64,000 nucleotides of DNA, taken from the NCBI GenBank assembly GCA_029931535.1, contig JAQPZY010001029.1:372001-436000 (forward strand), read 5' to 3'. Below the pieces are notes generated by a model. It saw only the letters and a program-made list of their open reading frames with translations. It made no database searches and was not told the DNA's origin. Of this stretch, positions 48,540 through 60,212 are shown in pieces; position 1 is the stretch's first letter; each line of letters begins with the position of its first letter. This stretch comes from Margaritifera margaritifera. Lineage: Eukaryota; Mollusca; Bivalvia; Unionida; Margaritiferidae. The translations under genes were made by a program, and so were the position numbers.

Positions 48540-49230
48540 AATAGAGCTTGCAAGAACAAAAAAATCAACAACGAAACAAGCGAAAGCTGAAAAAACGATA
48601 AGAGAACTAGCAGATGAAGTAAGAAATGGGAAATACAATGTTTTATTCTATAACATGAGCAGTTATTAAATTTGGTGAAGATGTAAAGGAAGCAGTCACA
48701 AAAGCAGGTGAACAAGTGACAGGAGAATTAATGTTAAAACAACCTATTATGATCCAGCAAACAGAATTTATACAAGAAAGGGCAGCGCTTCATCAACCAT
48801 TAGGAGCTGAAGTCATGACAGGAATAAATGAATACGATTTAAATGTTTATAGAAATTTCGTTTCACCAGAAGGTGTAAAAAATTAAGCAAAAAAATAAAT
48901 GTGCCTGAAAATATAAAATTACCTGAGATACATAAGTTACCAGGTATGAATGTTAGTTGATCATTCTGTTAAATACAATAATCCAGGGTTTACCAAGACA
49001 AATTGGCCCTCACCCAGAACTAAGAGATCAAATAGGTATAGAAAATGAACCATATAAAAAGTATAGGGAAGAAATTAAACCTTCTCAATACTATCACTTA
49101 GCCAAAGGAGGAACACCTGTCACACCAGTACAACAACTTCCACTAGATGGAATTCCAGTAGAGCTACCTCCACAACCTCCTCCACATGGATTTTTTGATG
49201 GAATACAAAAAAAAGACAAAAAGAATTAAG
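48540..49230 (+). pseudogene. Unrecognised Polinton structural-type relic 1
   Basis: Open pieces in two frames: KFGEDVKEAVTKAGEQVTGE, ERAALHQPLGAEVMTGINEY, and 48,957-49,226 (LPRQIGPHPELRDQIG, then Pro-rich PPQPPPHGFFDG). An amphipathic stretch plus a Pro-rich end would suit a minor virion protein. No family can be named. Confidence 0.35.
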
Positions 49231-49239
49231 AAAAGAAGA

Positions 49240-49740
49240 ATAAATACCAGTAGTAGATGTAGAAGAACCACCTGCACAAAAACATCAGAGAGAACTTTTT
49301 CAAGCAATATTTAAAGGAAGAGAGCCTAAAGTTGAGAGGGATTCAAAAATACAACGTGAGATGTTATTGGAACATATACAAAAGTAAAACCTAAGCGAAA
49401 AAAAATATAGAAATGAGATTCTAAGTTTGTTGAGACAACGTTAAGTAAAGAATACGAAAAAAAAGAAAGATATTCAGAGAGAATATGCTGTAGTAAAAAT
49501 ATGATTAGCCAAAGTAATACTTGAGGAATTTGGAAGTGGAGAATCAGAAGAAAGAAAAAAATCAAAACGAAAAATTAACGGTTATGATATAAAATATTAC
49601 AGTTCCACTGAAGAATTGATTACAAGATTAGAACTAATTTGTTGTTCTATTCATGCGGGAAATAATAGTTAAGAAATTAATATCATTGATGAATTACTCG
49701 AATTTAAACAAATAAATTAAACTTAACATAAAAAATTGAA
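49240..49740 (+). pseudogene. Unrecognised Polinton relic 2
   Basis: Charged helical pieces (HQRELFQAIFKGREPKVERD, REMLLEHIQK) and a piece YYSSTEELITRLELICCSIH then AGNNS. The latter resembles a short domain often seen in Polinton structural proteins; this is from memory of the family and unconfirmed. Confidence 0.35.
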
Positions 49741-50007
49741 CAACAGATATGTTATGTAACATAAATTATATAAAGGAAACAGAAAAAAAAACTTTATCTT
49801 CAGAAGTTGCAAGAAGAAAACATAATAACAAATATACACCAAACAATTTTGTAATAGAATTGTATAGGCCTTTAGTACTTGATAAAATTAAAAGTATGCT
49901 TTCAGTTTTGATTTTATAAATCCTATGACAGATTCTCGGTGTAATAATAGTAAAGAAAATAAAAATAATAATATAATACAAAGATAGAGGACAAACACGG
50001 AAAACTA

Positions 50008-50390
50008 TTGAGTTTTCTGAGGGCTAGTATGTATTCATATTCCGATATGAATAAATATATAAAAGATTATTTCATTGCTAATAAATCAATTGGTGATAAA
50101 GAAAAAGCCTCATCACCCATACTTATTGAATTCGATCTTGCACATTACAGAACAAGGGTAACATTAGACAAAAAATACCAATTAGATCTGAGAACCTGTA
50201 ATTTTAATATATTACTAGGTTTTGAAAAGAAAATTATAACAGAAACCGAATGCTCTATAAATCTACCAGATATTACTCATTCATTAGATACAATTTAAAC
50301 CCACTATGATTTAATTGTTAATAGCATTGTTGATGGTAGTTATTCTGATACTATTTACGTCTTTCAACATCCGATTTAACACGAAGTTAT
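50008..50390 (+). pseudogene. Polinton minor capsid (penton-like) relic
   Basis: 96 open codons, then a stop, then more in frame (HYDLIVNSIVDGSYSDTIYV). The order SILIEFDL-like strands, FNILLGFEKKI, INLPDITHSLDTI, HYDLI, IVDGSYSD matches the general layout of single jelly-roll capsid proteins of Polintons. It is the least damaged gene of this part. Major capsid was not recognised. Confidence 0.5.
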
Positions 50391-50439
50391 CCTTTTAAAA
50401 CCTGGGCCTTTGAGCCTGGATTGCCATCTTACTAAACTC

Positions 50440-50930
50440 TCATAGTGTAAATAAATTTTCCTCTTTTTTTATCAAAACCATTTATTTGGTAATGTTTCTA
50501 ATTTGTTATAATGCAAATTTAATTCTCTTAAACTAATCAGTTTTCCGATTTCTTTTGATATCTTATTTCCATATTTCCCCATAAATTTCATGATCTCAAA
50601 CATCTTAATACTCCAGTCTGAGTAATCCAGTTAAGAACAAATATTAACATTTCAAGAGTAATTAAATTTCCAATTTCAGGTGGTATAATTTTATTTGATT
50701 ATGAGCTAAATGTAATTCTTTCAGTTTAGCTAACTGACAAATTTCTGGTGGAATTATTTTATGTTATTATAAGTTAAATATAACTTTTTAAAACTAATTA
50801 GCTTATTCATTTTGGGCGATATTATTTCCATTTCTTTATAAGGTAACTCGTTTTTTTATTTTTAAATCAATTAGTTAATATTGATATTTCAGATGACAAT
50901 GTATATAAATAATCTAAAGAGTCGAAGTGA
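50440..50930 (-). pseudogene. Leucine-rich-repeat relic between capsid and integrase
   Basis: On the minus strand: PPEICQLAKLKELHLAHNQI, IGNLITLEML, EIGKLISLRELNLHYNKLET, all with a 23-residue LRR period. Frames shift between repeats. It is a second LRR gene in the same element, distinct in place from the one at 53.9-55.9 kb. Confidence 0.65.
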
Positions 50931-51519
50931 GCTTGATTTAATTAAAACAACAAGCTCATATTTCCTTTAATATTTAATTTTATTTTCAGTAGTTTAAATT
51001 CTGTTCTGGTTTTTCTTATTCATTTTATTATATATTGTATGAATACATGTTTTATTCATTTATATATTTTTTATCACTTTTTATACCCTGGTCGGTTGTA
51101 ATTTTCTAGTGAAATATTGGTAAATTCAAAGGTATAAGATAACCTATAAATTTATTATTTGACTTAGGCTTGTTTTTCCCCCTTCACAAACTGCTTACTA
51201 TCCAATTAATTATTTCGAGATCACATTGAACAGAATAGACTGAGAGAAAATAATCAACTTCATTTGTTTCAAAACAAGTTAATTTTACAAATGTGCGTTA
51301 TGTTCGATTTGTATTATATTTATTATAGGAGAAATCGCACAAAGCAGCTGATGTTTTTGCCAATTTTCCTTCTGGGTTACAATCTGTAAATTTTCATATT
51401 ATAAGTCTAAATCTTTATGTCAGTTTTAATTAAAAATCAAACTTGTATCTATGAGATTCTTTACAATTATCTCCTTTCTGTTTAATTCTTTTAATAATGA
51501 TGAATAACAAATATGGTGA

Positions 51520-52312
51520 TAAAAATGGTCTTCTCAATTGGCTGACAAATTAGACAAACAAAAAGTAGAGTTATATCAGATAATATTGATAGTATTTGTG
51601 CAGCGGATTTAGTTGATATCAGAAGAGGTGGCAAGGAAAATGATGGTTATAAATATTTATTAAATGTTTAGTAAATACACATTTAGTAAATACGCTTGGA
51701 GTATACCTGTTAAAAATTAAACCGGACAAGATGCTACAGATGCAATTTGTTTTAAATCCTAAAATCAGGTAGAAAATCTGAAAAGTTATCCGTTGATAAG
51801 GGTTATCTATTTTATAATAAACCTTTTACAAAATTACTAGCTGATAATAATGTTCAAATTTATTCCATTTTCAATGAAGGAAAATCAGTTATTGCTGAAA
51901 GATTTAATATAACTCTATTATAAACAATTTGAAAATATCTTACTGTAAATATTACAAAAAAAATATGTTACTGTATTGGAAAAAAATGCAAAATATTATA
52001 ACAATTCTAAACACATAAGTATCAAAATAACCCCTGTTCAAGCAAGTAATAAAGCAAGTAATAAAGAAAGTCAGCCAATTGTTCACACTAATCGTTATAA
52101 TTAACATTTTAATTAAAAACACCAAAATTTAAACTAAGAGAAATTGTCAGAATCTCTAGATCTAAAAAAATATGAAAAAGTTATTCTGAAACTTGGACAG
52201 AGTAATTAGTTAAAATAATAAATGGGAGATATAATAGTCGAATTGTTTATGACATTTCAGATTTATATAATAAAAAAAATAAAGGACATTTAATGAACAT
52301 GAAATGAAAAAA
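51520..52312 (+). pseudogene. Polinton integrase relic (retroviral-type, DDE)
   Basis: Pieces in order: AADLVDI (first Asp region), DGYKYLLNV, NTLGVYLLKIK, LSVDKGYLFYNKPFTKLL (second Asp), IYSIFNEGKSVIAERFNITL (Glu), then a C-terminal part with VRISRSK and IVYDISDLYNKK. Several stops and frameshifts. In live elements it inserts the element with 6-bp duplications, which fits the CTTTCA/CTTTGA flanks. Confidence 0.85.
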
Positions 52313-52321
52313 ACAAGGTAT

Positions 52322-52865
52322 TGTTACGACTCTATGGTCTAGAAAAATGTAACAGAAAGAAAGTGAAACCAACAAATCAAGTAAAAATCAACAAGCAATT
52401 TATTTCTAGAAAATTAAAATGAAAAATGAATAAGACACTTACAGTAATGTGTATTAAAATCCAAATAATCCAATAAGAATTAGTGTCCTAATCACAAGTC
52501 CTAATATAGAATGTTCCGAATGCACGGCTGTATCCTTGAATGTTGTGATGTGCCAATGGTCTTTAAAGTCCTGATGTACTAGTAGTCTTTAATGTGCTGA
52601 TGTCAAAATGAAGTACTCCAAAATATCTCTGAATAAGCTCACATAAATTCCAAAATCATCAATTAAAAATCCAAAATCCAAAAGTCTATGAGCCCTATTA
52701 TAATCCAATGCATATTTAAATAATTCCTCTCTTAGAATTTGGATTGACTTTCCACAACTGTAATAGCTCTTTACAAGACTGATAGTAATGTCGAAACTGA
52801 AAAACTGTCCACTAAACATGATATATATAAAGATTGGTCATATGACAGAATGTTCTAGAATATGT
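52322..52865 (-). mobile_element. Solo LTR-like insertion B (family 1)
   Basis: Starts TGTTACGACTCTATGGTCT, a close relative of insertion A. It sits exactly where about 3.2 kb present in copy A (about 110-3,345) is missing. The right end is approximate. Confidence 0.55.
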
Positions 52866-52939
52866 GTCATCTTAATGGAAAGTAGATGCTGTCATATCAA
52901 TATTTGGATTTAGGTTTTAATTTAACATAGTACTATAGA

Positions 52940-53314
52940 ATGATACCAAATTTTAGGACGATAAATGAATTGCATGACCTTTGTTTATCTAGACTATGCT
53001 CAGCCTATAGAAAATCATACACATTATGCAGTAATATTCACAAAACTATTTTATTTAGTTCTACGATAATAGGTGGATGTGCCCCATTAGCATTTATTCT
53101 AGTAACACCATTTGCCTTGATTATTGTAAGTGTCGTTCCAGTAATTTCAGCTGGGATAAATTCTTCTTTTAAAACAAGAAGATTAGAAAAGAAAAAAAGA
53201 AAAGAAATGTTATCACCTTTTTTTATAAGTTTACTATTACAAGTAAAAAGCAATTTTAATAACCCCGCTGAGATCATCAAAGAAATATTTTACAAATTTG
53301 ATGCATTTAAATAG
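52940..53314 (+). CDS. Polinton membrane protein, open frame
   Basis: 124 codons from ATG (MIPNFRTINELHDLC) to TAG, with no break. Residues about 45-70 are strongly hydrophobic (GGCAPLAFILVTPFALIIVS, then VVPVISAG), forming one long or two short membrane segments. A basic stretch follows (KTRRLEKKKRKEM), then an amphipathic tail. The paralogue at 3,411-3,750 is broken. It is the only intact gene of the element. The role is unknown; membrane proteins of this size occur in Polintons. Confidence 0.6.
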   Translation: MIPNFRTINELHDLCLSRLCSAYRKSYTLCSNIHKTILFSSTIIGGCAPLAFILVTPFALIIVSVVPVISAGINSSFKTRRLEKKKRKEMLSPFFISLLLQVKSNFNNPAEIIKEIFYKFDAFK

Positions 53315-53929
53315 ACAGAATATTTTGTATAATGAATGGAATTATACCTAAAAATATATGCTAAATGGTTAACAAAAAAAAAAATTTAAGAATATTTTTA
53401 TCTTTTATTTTTTCCCAATAATTATCATATAATTTTAATGTTCCCTTTCCTTTGATTTCTTTTGCTATCTTATCTTTGATTCCTAAAAATTCAAATATTC
53501 TGCTAGATACATATCAATATCAAATACTCTTTCTTCTTTCATTATATAAATGTGTAAGTAAGCTCACAAATATATTTTCTTGTAAGATAACAGTCATTAT
53601 AATTAATGTAATCATTAACTCGCAAATAAGAAAAATGTAAACCACAAGATTTACATATTTTCTAATTTTCAATTACTATTATTATGTTCTGATTTTCATA
53701 ACAGCTCTTGTTGAAATTAGAGTTATCTCCTATGAAATATTTTGTTCTAATTTGTATTATAAGTTTTCAACCGACAAAAAAGGAAACTCGCTAATAATGT
53801 TTCTTATCTCACTATGGATTTTTGTATGTCTGTCATTTTTAATAGCATATTGTTTTTCCTTTACATGGTTTTGTAATTTTAAATGTATAATCAATTTTAT
53901 AAATATGAATATAATCATTATATTTTAGT

Positions 53930-55884
53930 TATATCATTATTGCTGCAATCTTATCTAAGAATATTACATGTTTATTAATTTCCCATGGTATTATTGTTAG
54001 ATCCTTATTAAATGATAATTCAATTAGTTGTAGATAATATAATTGTCCAGTTGAATTTGGCATTATTTTTAAACGACAACATGATAAGACTAATCTTCGT
54101 AAATTAACTATTTCCCCGATTTAACTAACTGTCTTATATCTCTTGATTTTTTTCATTCTTTTTTAAACATGCAAATATAAAATCTTTGAAATTATTGAAC
54201 TTTAGATTTTCGATAGAATATTTTATAAATTTATTACAAGATAAATCTACGTTTCTTAGATTAATCAGCTGACTAAAATGTAATGGTAATCTTCCTATCT
54301 TATTAATTGACAAACTAAATTTTTCTCAATTTTTCAATAATATTATTTCCGATGGTATATTATATATTGTTGCACGACAGAATCTAATTTTCTTCTGATA
54401 AAATATTGATATAATATTGTCTTCCAGATCTAATTCTAATTTTGCTTTAGGTATTTGCAACTTATTCTGATATTTTGTATATAATTTATTATATTAATAT
54501 CTCTGTATATACTAATCAGATTAATATTTCTCATAACATAAGAAACAAGAATCTTCATCGTAAAAATTTTTTTTCTTCAATTTAAATTTTATTTTTAATA
54601 ATACACATTTGTATCTAATTTCCTCCCATTGTTCCTCTTTTCTTCTACGTTGATCCATGGATTTACACAGATTTTTAAAACTGTCTTCTTTGTTCATTAA
54701 TTTTCACAAACAGTACTGTCTTTTCTTTTTTTATTGTTTAAATGTAATTTCAAACTTACGCCATTTGGTGTAAATAATTTTTCAATCAATTTTGAAATAT
54801 CTACGTTTATTTCTTCACAGTTCTCTTTGTTTTTATAACTACCTTCACCTGATAAAATAAAACTTCATCGTAGTCAGGTAATATCATTACTATAAACTTC
54901 CTACTTGTAATTTCTCTTATTTCCTTATTATATTCGCTAAAGCAAATATGATTTTTTTTAAGCTTTCCTAGTTATTCTCTTTGTTGTTTATTTGTTCATG
55001 TTATATAATATTCTTAAAAACTTTTTCCATTGCTGATAATATGCTTTTATCCGATGTATTTCTTTTCAAAAAACCAGAACCTACATTGTATTCTTTAAAT
55101 CTGCAATCATTATTTTGTTTCAGTAGTATTTATATTTTTCAGAGTAATGTTTCCGTTAAACTTTGTTTTTACTTGTTCCTTAACATATAAGAAATCTTTC
55201 ACTATCCATTTATTTCTTGGTTTTGCTAGGTAATAATTAACTAATGGATTACAATTCATATTAAATTGTTCATATACGAATATTTTGATTTTCTGAATTA
55301 GTTTTTTCGTTTCATCATGAAAAGAAGCAATTTTCTGATTTTTGCAATTGACTTACATTTCATACACACATCACTAAGTTTTTTTCTTCATACTGCCAAC
55401 TAATTCCATCAAAGCCTTTTATTCCGTTTCATGTTAAAATATTATTTGAGTATTGTTTTCTTAATGGAAAAATTTCTTCTTCACTACTTTCATTTTCTGA
55501 TTTATTTTCCATAATATCTTTTCTTACCTGTATATTACTAGTGCTTTTGAAAAAGTCAATAACACCTTTAGCTTCGTTGTTTAATTGTGGTTTATCTTTA
55601 AAACTTTTAAAACAAATCAGACATTTTCTATTGTTTTATTTTCTTCCTTTCTCCTATCGTTTTTTATTATAATCAATTATCGAAACCCTTAACTTTTCAT
55701 TTTTCTCTTTCGTATTATAATCCATATTTAAAATTGTCTAGCAAGAATCGCCTGTCTTATCTAATTACTTTAATTAATTTATCAAAAGATTTCTGAATAA
55801 ACTTCCCCAATCTGGTGTGTATTGTTTCTTTGGCAGAGATTATATTAGCTTTCTTTGGATCTCACTGAAATTTAATCCACTCAT
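53930..55884 (-). pseudogene. Leucine-rich-repeat gene relic (Polinton B)
   Basis: Starts at MSGLN (ATG complement 55,882-55,884), inside the inner part of the right terminal repeat. The N-terminal part is shared with copy A (DWGSLNRNLLIN-like, GIKGFDGISWQYEEK, YEQFDMNC); a middle segment at 54,540-55,200 is absent from copy A. LRRs run to about 53,930. It is broken in many places. Confidence 0.6.
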
Positions 55885-56308
55885 TATAATATGATTGAAT
55901 AATTTACTTGTGTTTTTTTTTCTACGCGTTTACTATTACTCATTTTTATTAATATAAATTGGCAAAAGTTTGTGTGATACTTTCCTTCAATTAAACTTAA
56001 AGATTTATTTTGAATTTTTTGATTTTTTTTAACTCACCTTAACCTTAAAAAATAGTTTGCTTTTCCCACCTTTTTTTAAAGTTTTGTTTCGGAATATTTG
56101 CTTCAAATTCTATTTTAATAGTTTTAAATTTTATTTTCTCTGTATTTTTAATTTTAATTTCAAACTTTCAATTTCTTTTCAATTCAATTCTCAATTTCAT
56201 TTTCAAATTTGTTAAAATTCTCTTTCAATTTGCTGTAAATTTTATTATCATTTTTTCAGCTTTATTTTCTCTAAATTTTGTGCTTATATGCTCCTTTTGT
56301 ACACTACT
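55830..56308. repeat. Right terminal inverted repeat of Polinton B
   Basis: Reverse complement of 43,695-44,150; ends ACACTACT. Confidence 0.85.
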
Positions 56309-57050
56309 CTTTGAGTTTACATACGGGTTTTGTGCTTAGAAAGTTTTCAGAACACTTGACCAGACCATCTGAAATGATCAGATTTGGCCTTTTTTTTTTT
56401 TTTTTAAAGAAAGAAATGTAAGGCTAAAATGGCTTAGAAAGCATCTACAATGTCCTCTGTGTTTAATAAAAGAAATGTACGACATAAAGGAAATCAAATT
56501 CACACTATATCAGTAGAAAAGAAAAGCGTATGTGTAATCTAGGACTTTGGCACTAAAAGAAATGATACAGTCTCGTCGATTTGAATGTTGGAAAAAACGT
56601 TTGGCATTTCTCCATTCATTTAAATCCGCGGAAATGAATCAATACCATCAGAGATCATGTAACCCTCAGGCCAGGGTCCATCCAACACTTGAAATCGTTA
56701 GCTGGGACGTTTGGCTTCAGTGGAGGCGAAAGTTTCGTTAGGATATGTGTACATTTTACTGGTCTCGAAAGCAAATCCTTTTGTTTTACAACGTATCTTT
56801 GTAATTGAAACAAAAACATAAAAGAACAGAGGAGAAAAATGAATCTGCACTCAATGGCGGCACTGCAAGGAGGTTTTGGTACTTTAATGATTTGTATTAC
56901 TCAACCGAATAACATCTGTTTTTTATTTGCATTTTTGACAGCATTCAGCGATAAAAGTCTGCCTAAAAGAACTAGCACAATAAGCTATCAGATTAAATCA
57001 AGCAAACGCTAATGCACGTGTTCTAAATCACGTTGATATCCTGTCTGCAG

Positions 57051-57058
57051 TATAAATA
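57051..57058 (+). promoter_or_regulatory. TATA box of C4-like gene copy 3
   Basis: TATAAATA in the same conserved block as copies 1 and 2, 76 bases before the ATG. Confidence 0.8.
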
Positions 57059-57126
57059 GAGCACAAGTTATGCTCTTGAAGTCAGTATCCCTGACGTTAC
57101 TGTATGGTAAAGGCAACAAAGTGATT

Positions 57127-57337
57127 ATGTTCACAGCCAGACTTCTGCTTTTACTTGTGTCAACTGCCAGTGTAGGAACAGCCATCTTGGAAGATGTGGG
57201 TCAAGCCGATCTGGAAGCTGTTCGTATTCGATTAGAGGATGAGAAGGCCAAGAGACTTCTGTTACAGAATGACGTTGAGGTACTGATGTTACAAGTTGAG
57301 GAACTGAAAAGAAAATGTGGTCTAAAGGACAACACGG
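57127..57337 (+). CDS. Leader exon, copy 3
   Basis: Signal peptide residues 1-19, coiled coil about 25-62, phase 1 end. It differs from copy 1 by a handful of residues (DEKAKRLLLQNDVEV against EEKAKRLLVQNDIEV). Confidence 0.8.
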
Positions 57338-57409
57338 GTAATAACCTTCGTTCTTTTCTCCTTCCAAGTGTTTGAGTCATTCGCCTCTTTCTGTTAGTCT
57401 CTATCCTTC

Positions 57410-57410
<1 letters not shown>

Positions 57411-57457
<47 letters not shown>

Positions 57458-57476
57458 TATTTATTTATTTATTTAT
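57411..57476. repeat. (TTTC)n-(TTTA)n microsatellite
   Basis: About 12 TTTC units then five TTTA units. Copy 1 has only two TTTC units here. Confidence 0.95.
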
Positions 57477-58167
57477 GTCTTTCTCGTTCTCTTTATTTCT
57501 TTATAGATGTAGGTTTTTTTCATGTAAAATTTCCCACATATTTTTATATATGTCAATTTTTGAGTTTTTTGTTTTACAAGCAAACAATCCCAGGAATTTA
57601 AATTAGTTATATCCTATGCGTTAAACGAGTCATTTTCTCTTGGTTAATTTTACGTTGTGCACCCATGGCAAATATTATGAATGCGTTTGAAGATTTTTCC
57701 CTAGTAAATTTAGGATTTAATTTTATTTTGTCAGGCATTAGTAAACCACACATAGAAAACAAATACTCCATATTGTTTGTGGATGAGAGCATTTGATATT
57801 GTATTCGTTAATGCCATCATTTTGGAGAAGAAGGGTAACTATGTAAGGACATTTTTGTGATCAAGCTTTCCCGTTATCATGCGAGTTGGAGCTTATATAC
57901 ATGCATACCAACTGCCGTGGAACTCCTTCCAAACTGTGCAAGATGGCGAATTCATAATTTTTAATATATGACAGAGGTAGTTTGCATACGTGGGCTGCAT
58001 TCTTATTGGTGTAGTTTGCATACGTGGGCTGTATTCTAGGGTTTATTTATTTATTTATTTATTGGGGGGGGGGGGTGACCGTGCAACGGAGGAATGATTA
58101 ACTGAAAAAATGCGGAAATGTGTTTTTGCTGCAGATTCTAGGTGCTATTATAGGTTGTTAAGTATAT

Positions 58168-58618
58168 TGTTACGACTAGGGGTTATGTAACAAAAGAAAA
58201 GACTCAAACAAGCTTTCAAGATTTAAAAACAATTAAAGTGAAAGAATTAAAAATAACTTACAGTATAGAATATCCTTAATAGTCCTAGATTGTTTTAAAG
58301 TTCACTGTTGCGGATGTTAATCCAAATATTCCGAATGTAGTATTCCGATTGAAATAGCCTTCACTGTGCTAATATGTTGATAAATTTAAGTATATCCAAA
58401 TAATCCTTCTGAATCTGGAATCTCACAAGTTTTAGAAATGTTTCCGATAATTCCACGTAGCTGTATAATAATTCAGATTAAGACAGTACTGAATCCTAAA
58501 TGTACTGTACTAATAATAAATAAATCTCCAAATAAGTATATCCCACACACAAACTGAATCAATTTCGTAATGACCTCTCTCGTCAAAGATAACTGTAAAG
58601 AATATTTAATCACAGGAT

Positions 58619-58706
<88 letters not shown>

Positions 58707-59101
58707 TGCGCAGAATCGAAATGAAAACCCATACTACGTATTCAATAAACAGGGTATTTCAAAAATAATGCAACCCTCTACGAACCAATCAAGAATTAGG
58801 TTATTCGTGATTCTGGTAAGGTGCTTAAGTACCAGTTTTTTAAACAGTAAACACTGTATTGATTCATTCTTAGAATGTGACCTTATAATATTTACTCCTA
58901 AAAGTACAAGAACTAGGTCGAAAGTTCATTACTCTCTTTCGCGCGTAAAATCTGTCACATGACTGAAGCTATAAGCAAACAAATTATTGATCTAGGCTAC
59001 CGTATGTATACTCATAAGACGACAGCTGTTTAGACTAAGAACAGAGATCATAAACTAATAAACTATACCATTATAAAAGAAAGATATATAATTCCGTTAC
59101 A
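58168..59101 (-). mobile_element. Solo LTR-like insertion D (family 2)
   Basis: Runs from TGTTACGACTAGGGG to ATTCCGTTACA. GTATA stands on both sides (58,162-58,166 and 59,102-59,106). The empty site, GTCTGTATACTCTCTGGGG, is kept in copy 1 near 7,963-7,980. Its TATA region has turned into a (TA)n run (58,625-58,700). Confidence 0.75.
58625..58700. repeat. (TA)n microsatellite inside insertion D
   Basis: About 38 units at the position where insertions C and E have their TATA-like sequence. Confidence 0.95.
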
Positions 59102-60212
59102 GTATACTCTCTGGGGTTCTCGAGTTTGCGACTTGGCTGGGCCAAAACATCAAGTCCACGCGAGATATCAGGCAGTACACGTGCAATAGCATGTTTATTA
59201 AATAATCCGTTTTAAAGTAGTTTACCAGATCTCTTGGTTTAAACACCTTTAATTTGCTAAATTATGCAAAAGGGGTCGGGCTTCAAGTTCCCACAACATT
59301 TGATAAGCCATTACCCATACAAATATAATGATACAAATTAATTTAACTTAATAAGCGGCATTATAAAAAAACAAAAAAAAAATTATTAAAAAAAACAATA
59401 AAAAAACCCAAAAAGCAAAAACGAATACGATGTGCTGAAATATAAAAGATAAGGTTGGAAAAGGAAAAAAATGTCCAAGGCAAGTAAACAATGGTGTTAC
59501 CAAACTTCGGAAAGAATATAATTTAATATGAAATGCACCTACATCAAATAGCAATTGGTTATTGAACTGTCTGAAAAATAATATTCCCTTTATATTTAGA
59601 ATCTAAGGAAGAAGCATTAGTTTAAACGCCTTGTATCATTAATGTATTTGTGAAAGAAAAAAAGAACAGCGATTGTAGCGATGAGAACGATCATTTCGTT
59701 AAGACTAAGTATTAGATTTTGCCTTTGAAGTGTGTATCGAGTACAAATGAAAATATGATGATATGAATTTTCTGATTCTACCCCAAGGTCACATAAGGGA
59801 TTATATATCAGGTGATCAGACACAGCAATTTTTATCTATGATAAATACATTATATTTAATGCCAAAGTTGTAGGTAATAACAACTTACGCAATTATGCCA
59901 ACAGCACAAATAATGACATCTAGTGGTTTTCCATGTGCACTTAACGTAATAATGGGAGATAACACGGATCAGAGTCCGAGAGAACACTCTCTGGATAACT
60001 CTATTAATGATTAAATACGTTATTTTATATTTGAAATCCATATCACATGCTTCATGACTTGCCAAAATTAAACTTTTGTCACCCGAAGGGTACGCATTGG
60101 AGCTACACAACTTCCAACAAATGATGCATGAAACACGGTGATTCTTCCTATAATATAAAATCAAATTATATTGAATATCATCACATTTAATGGATTCTTT
60201 GATAATGAGATA

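Larger units (their letters stand above)
43695..56308. mobile_element. Polinton/Maverick copy B, full boundaries, decayed
   Basis: 12.6 kb from AGTAGTGT to ACACTACT, with inverted repeats of about 0.45 kb. It is flanked by CTTTCA (43,689-43,694) and CTTTGA (56,309-56,314), a 6-bp target duplication with one change, as is usual for this class. Gene order: polymerase B, two structural-type relics, a jelly-roll-like capsid relic, an LRR relic (minus), integrase, membrane protein, LRR gene (minus). The ATPase region seen in copy A is missing, and an LTR-like insertion sits at that point. A 1.48-kb solo LTR lies inside the polymerase. All genes except the membrane protein are broken. Confidence 0.9.
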
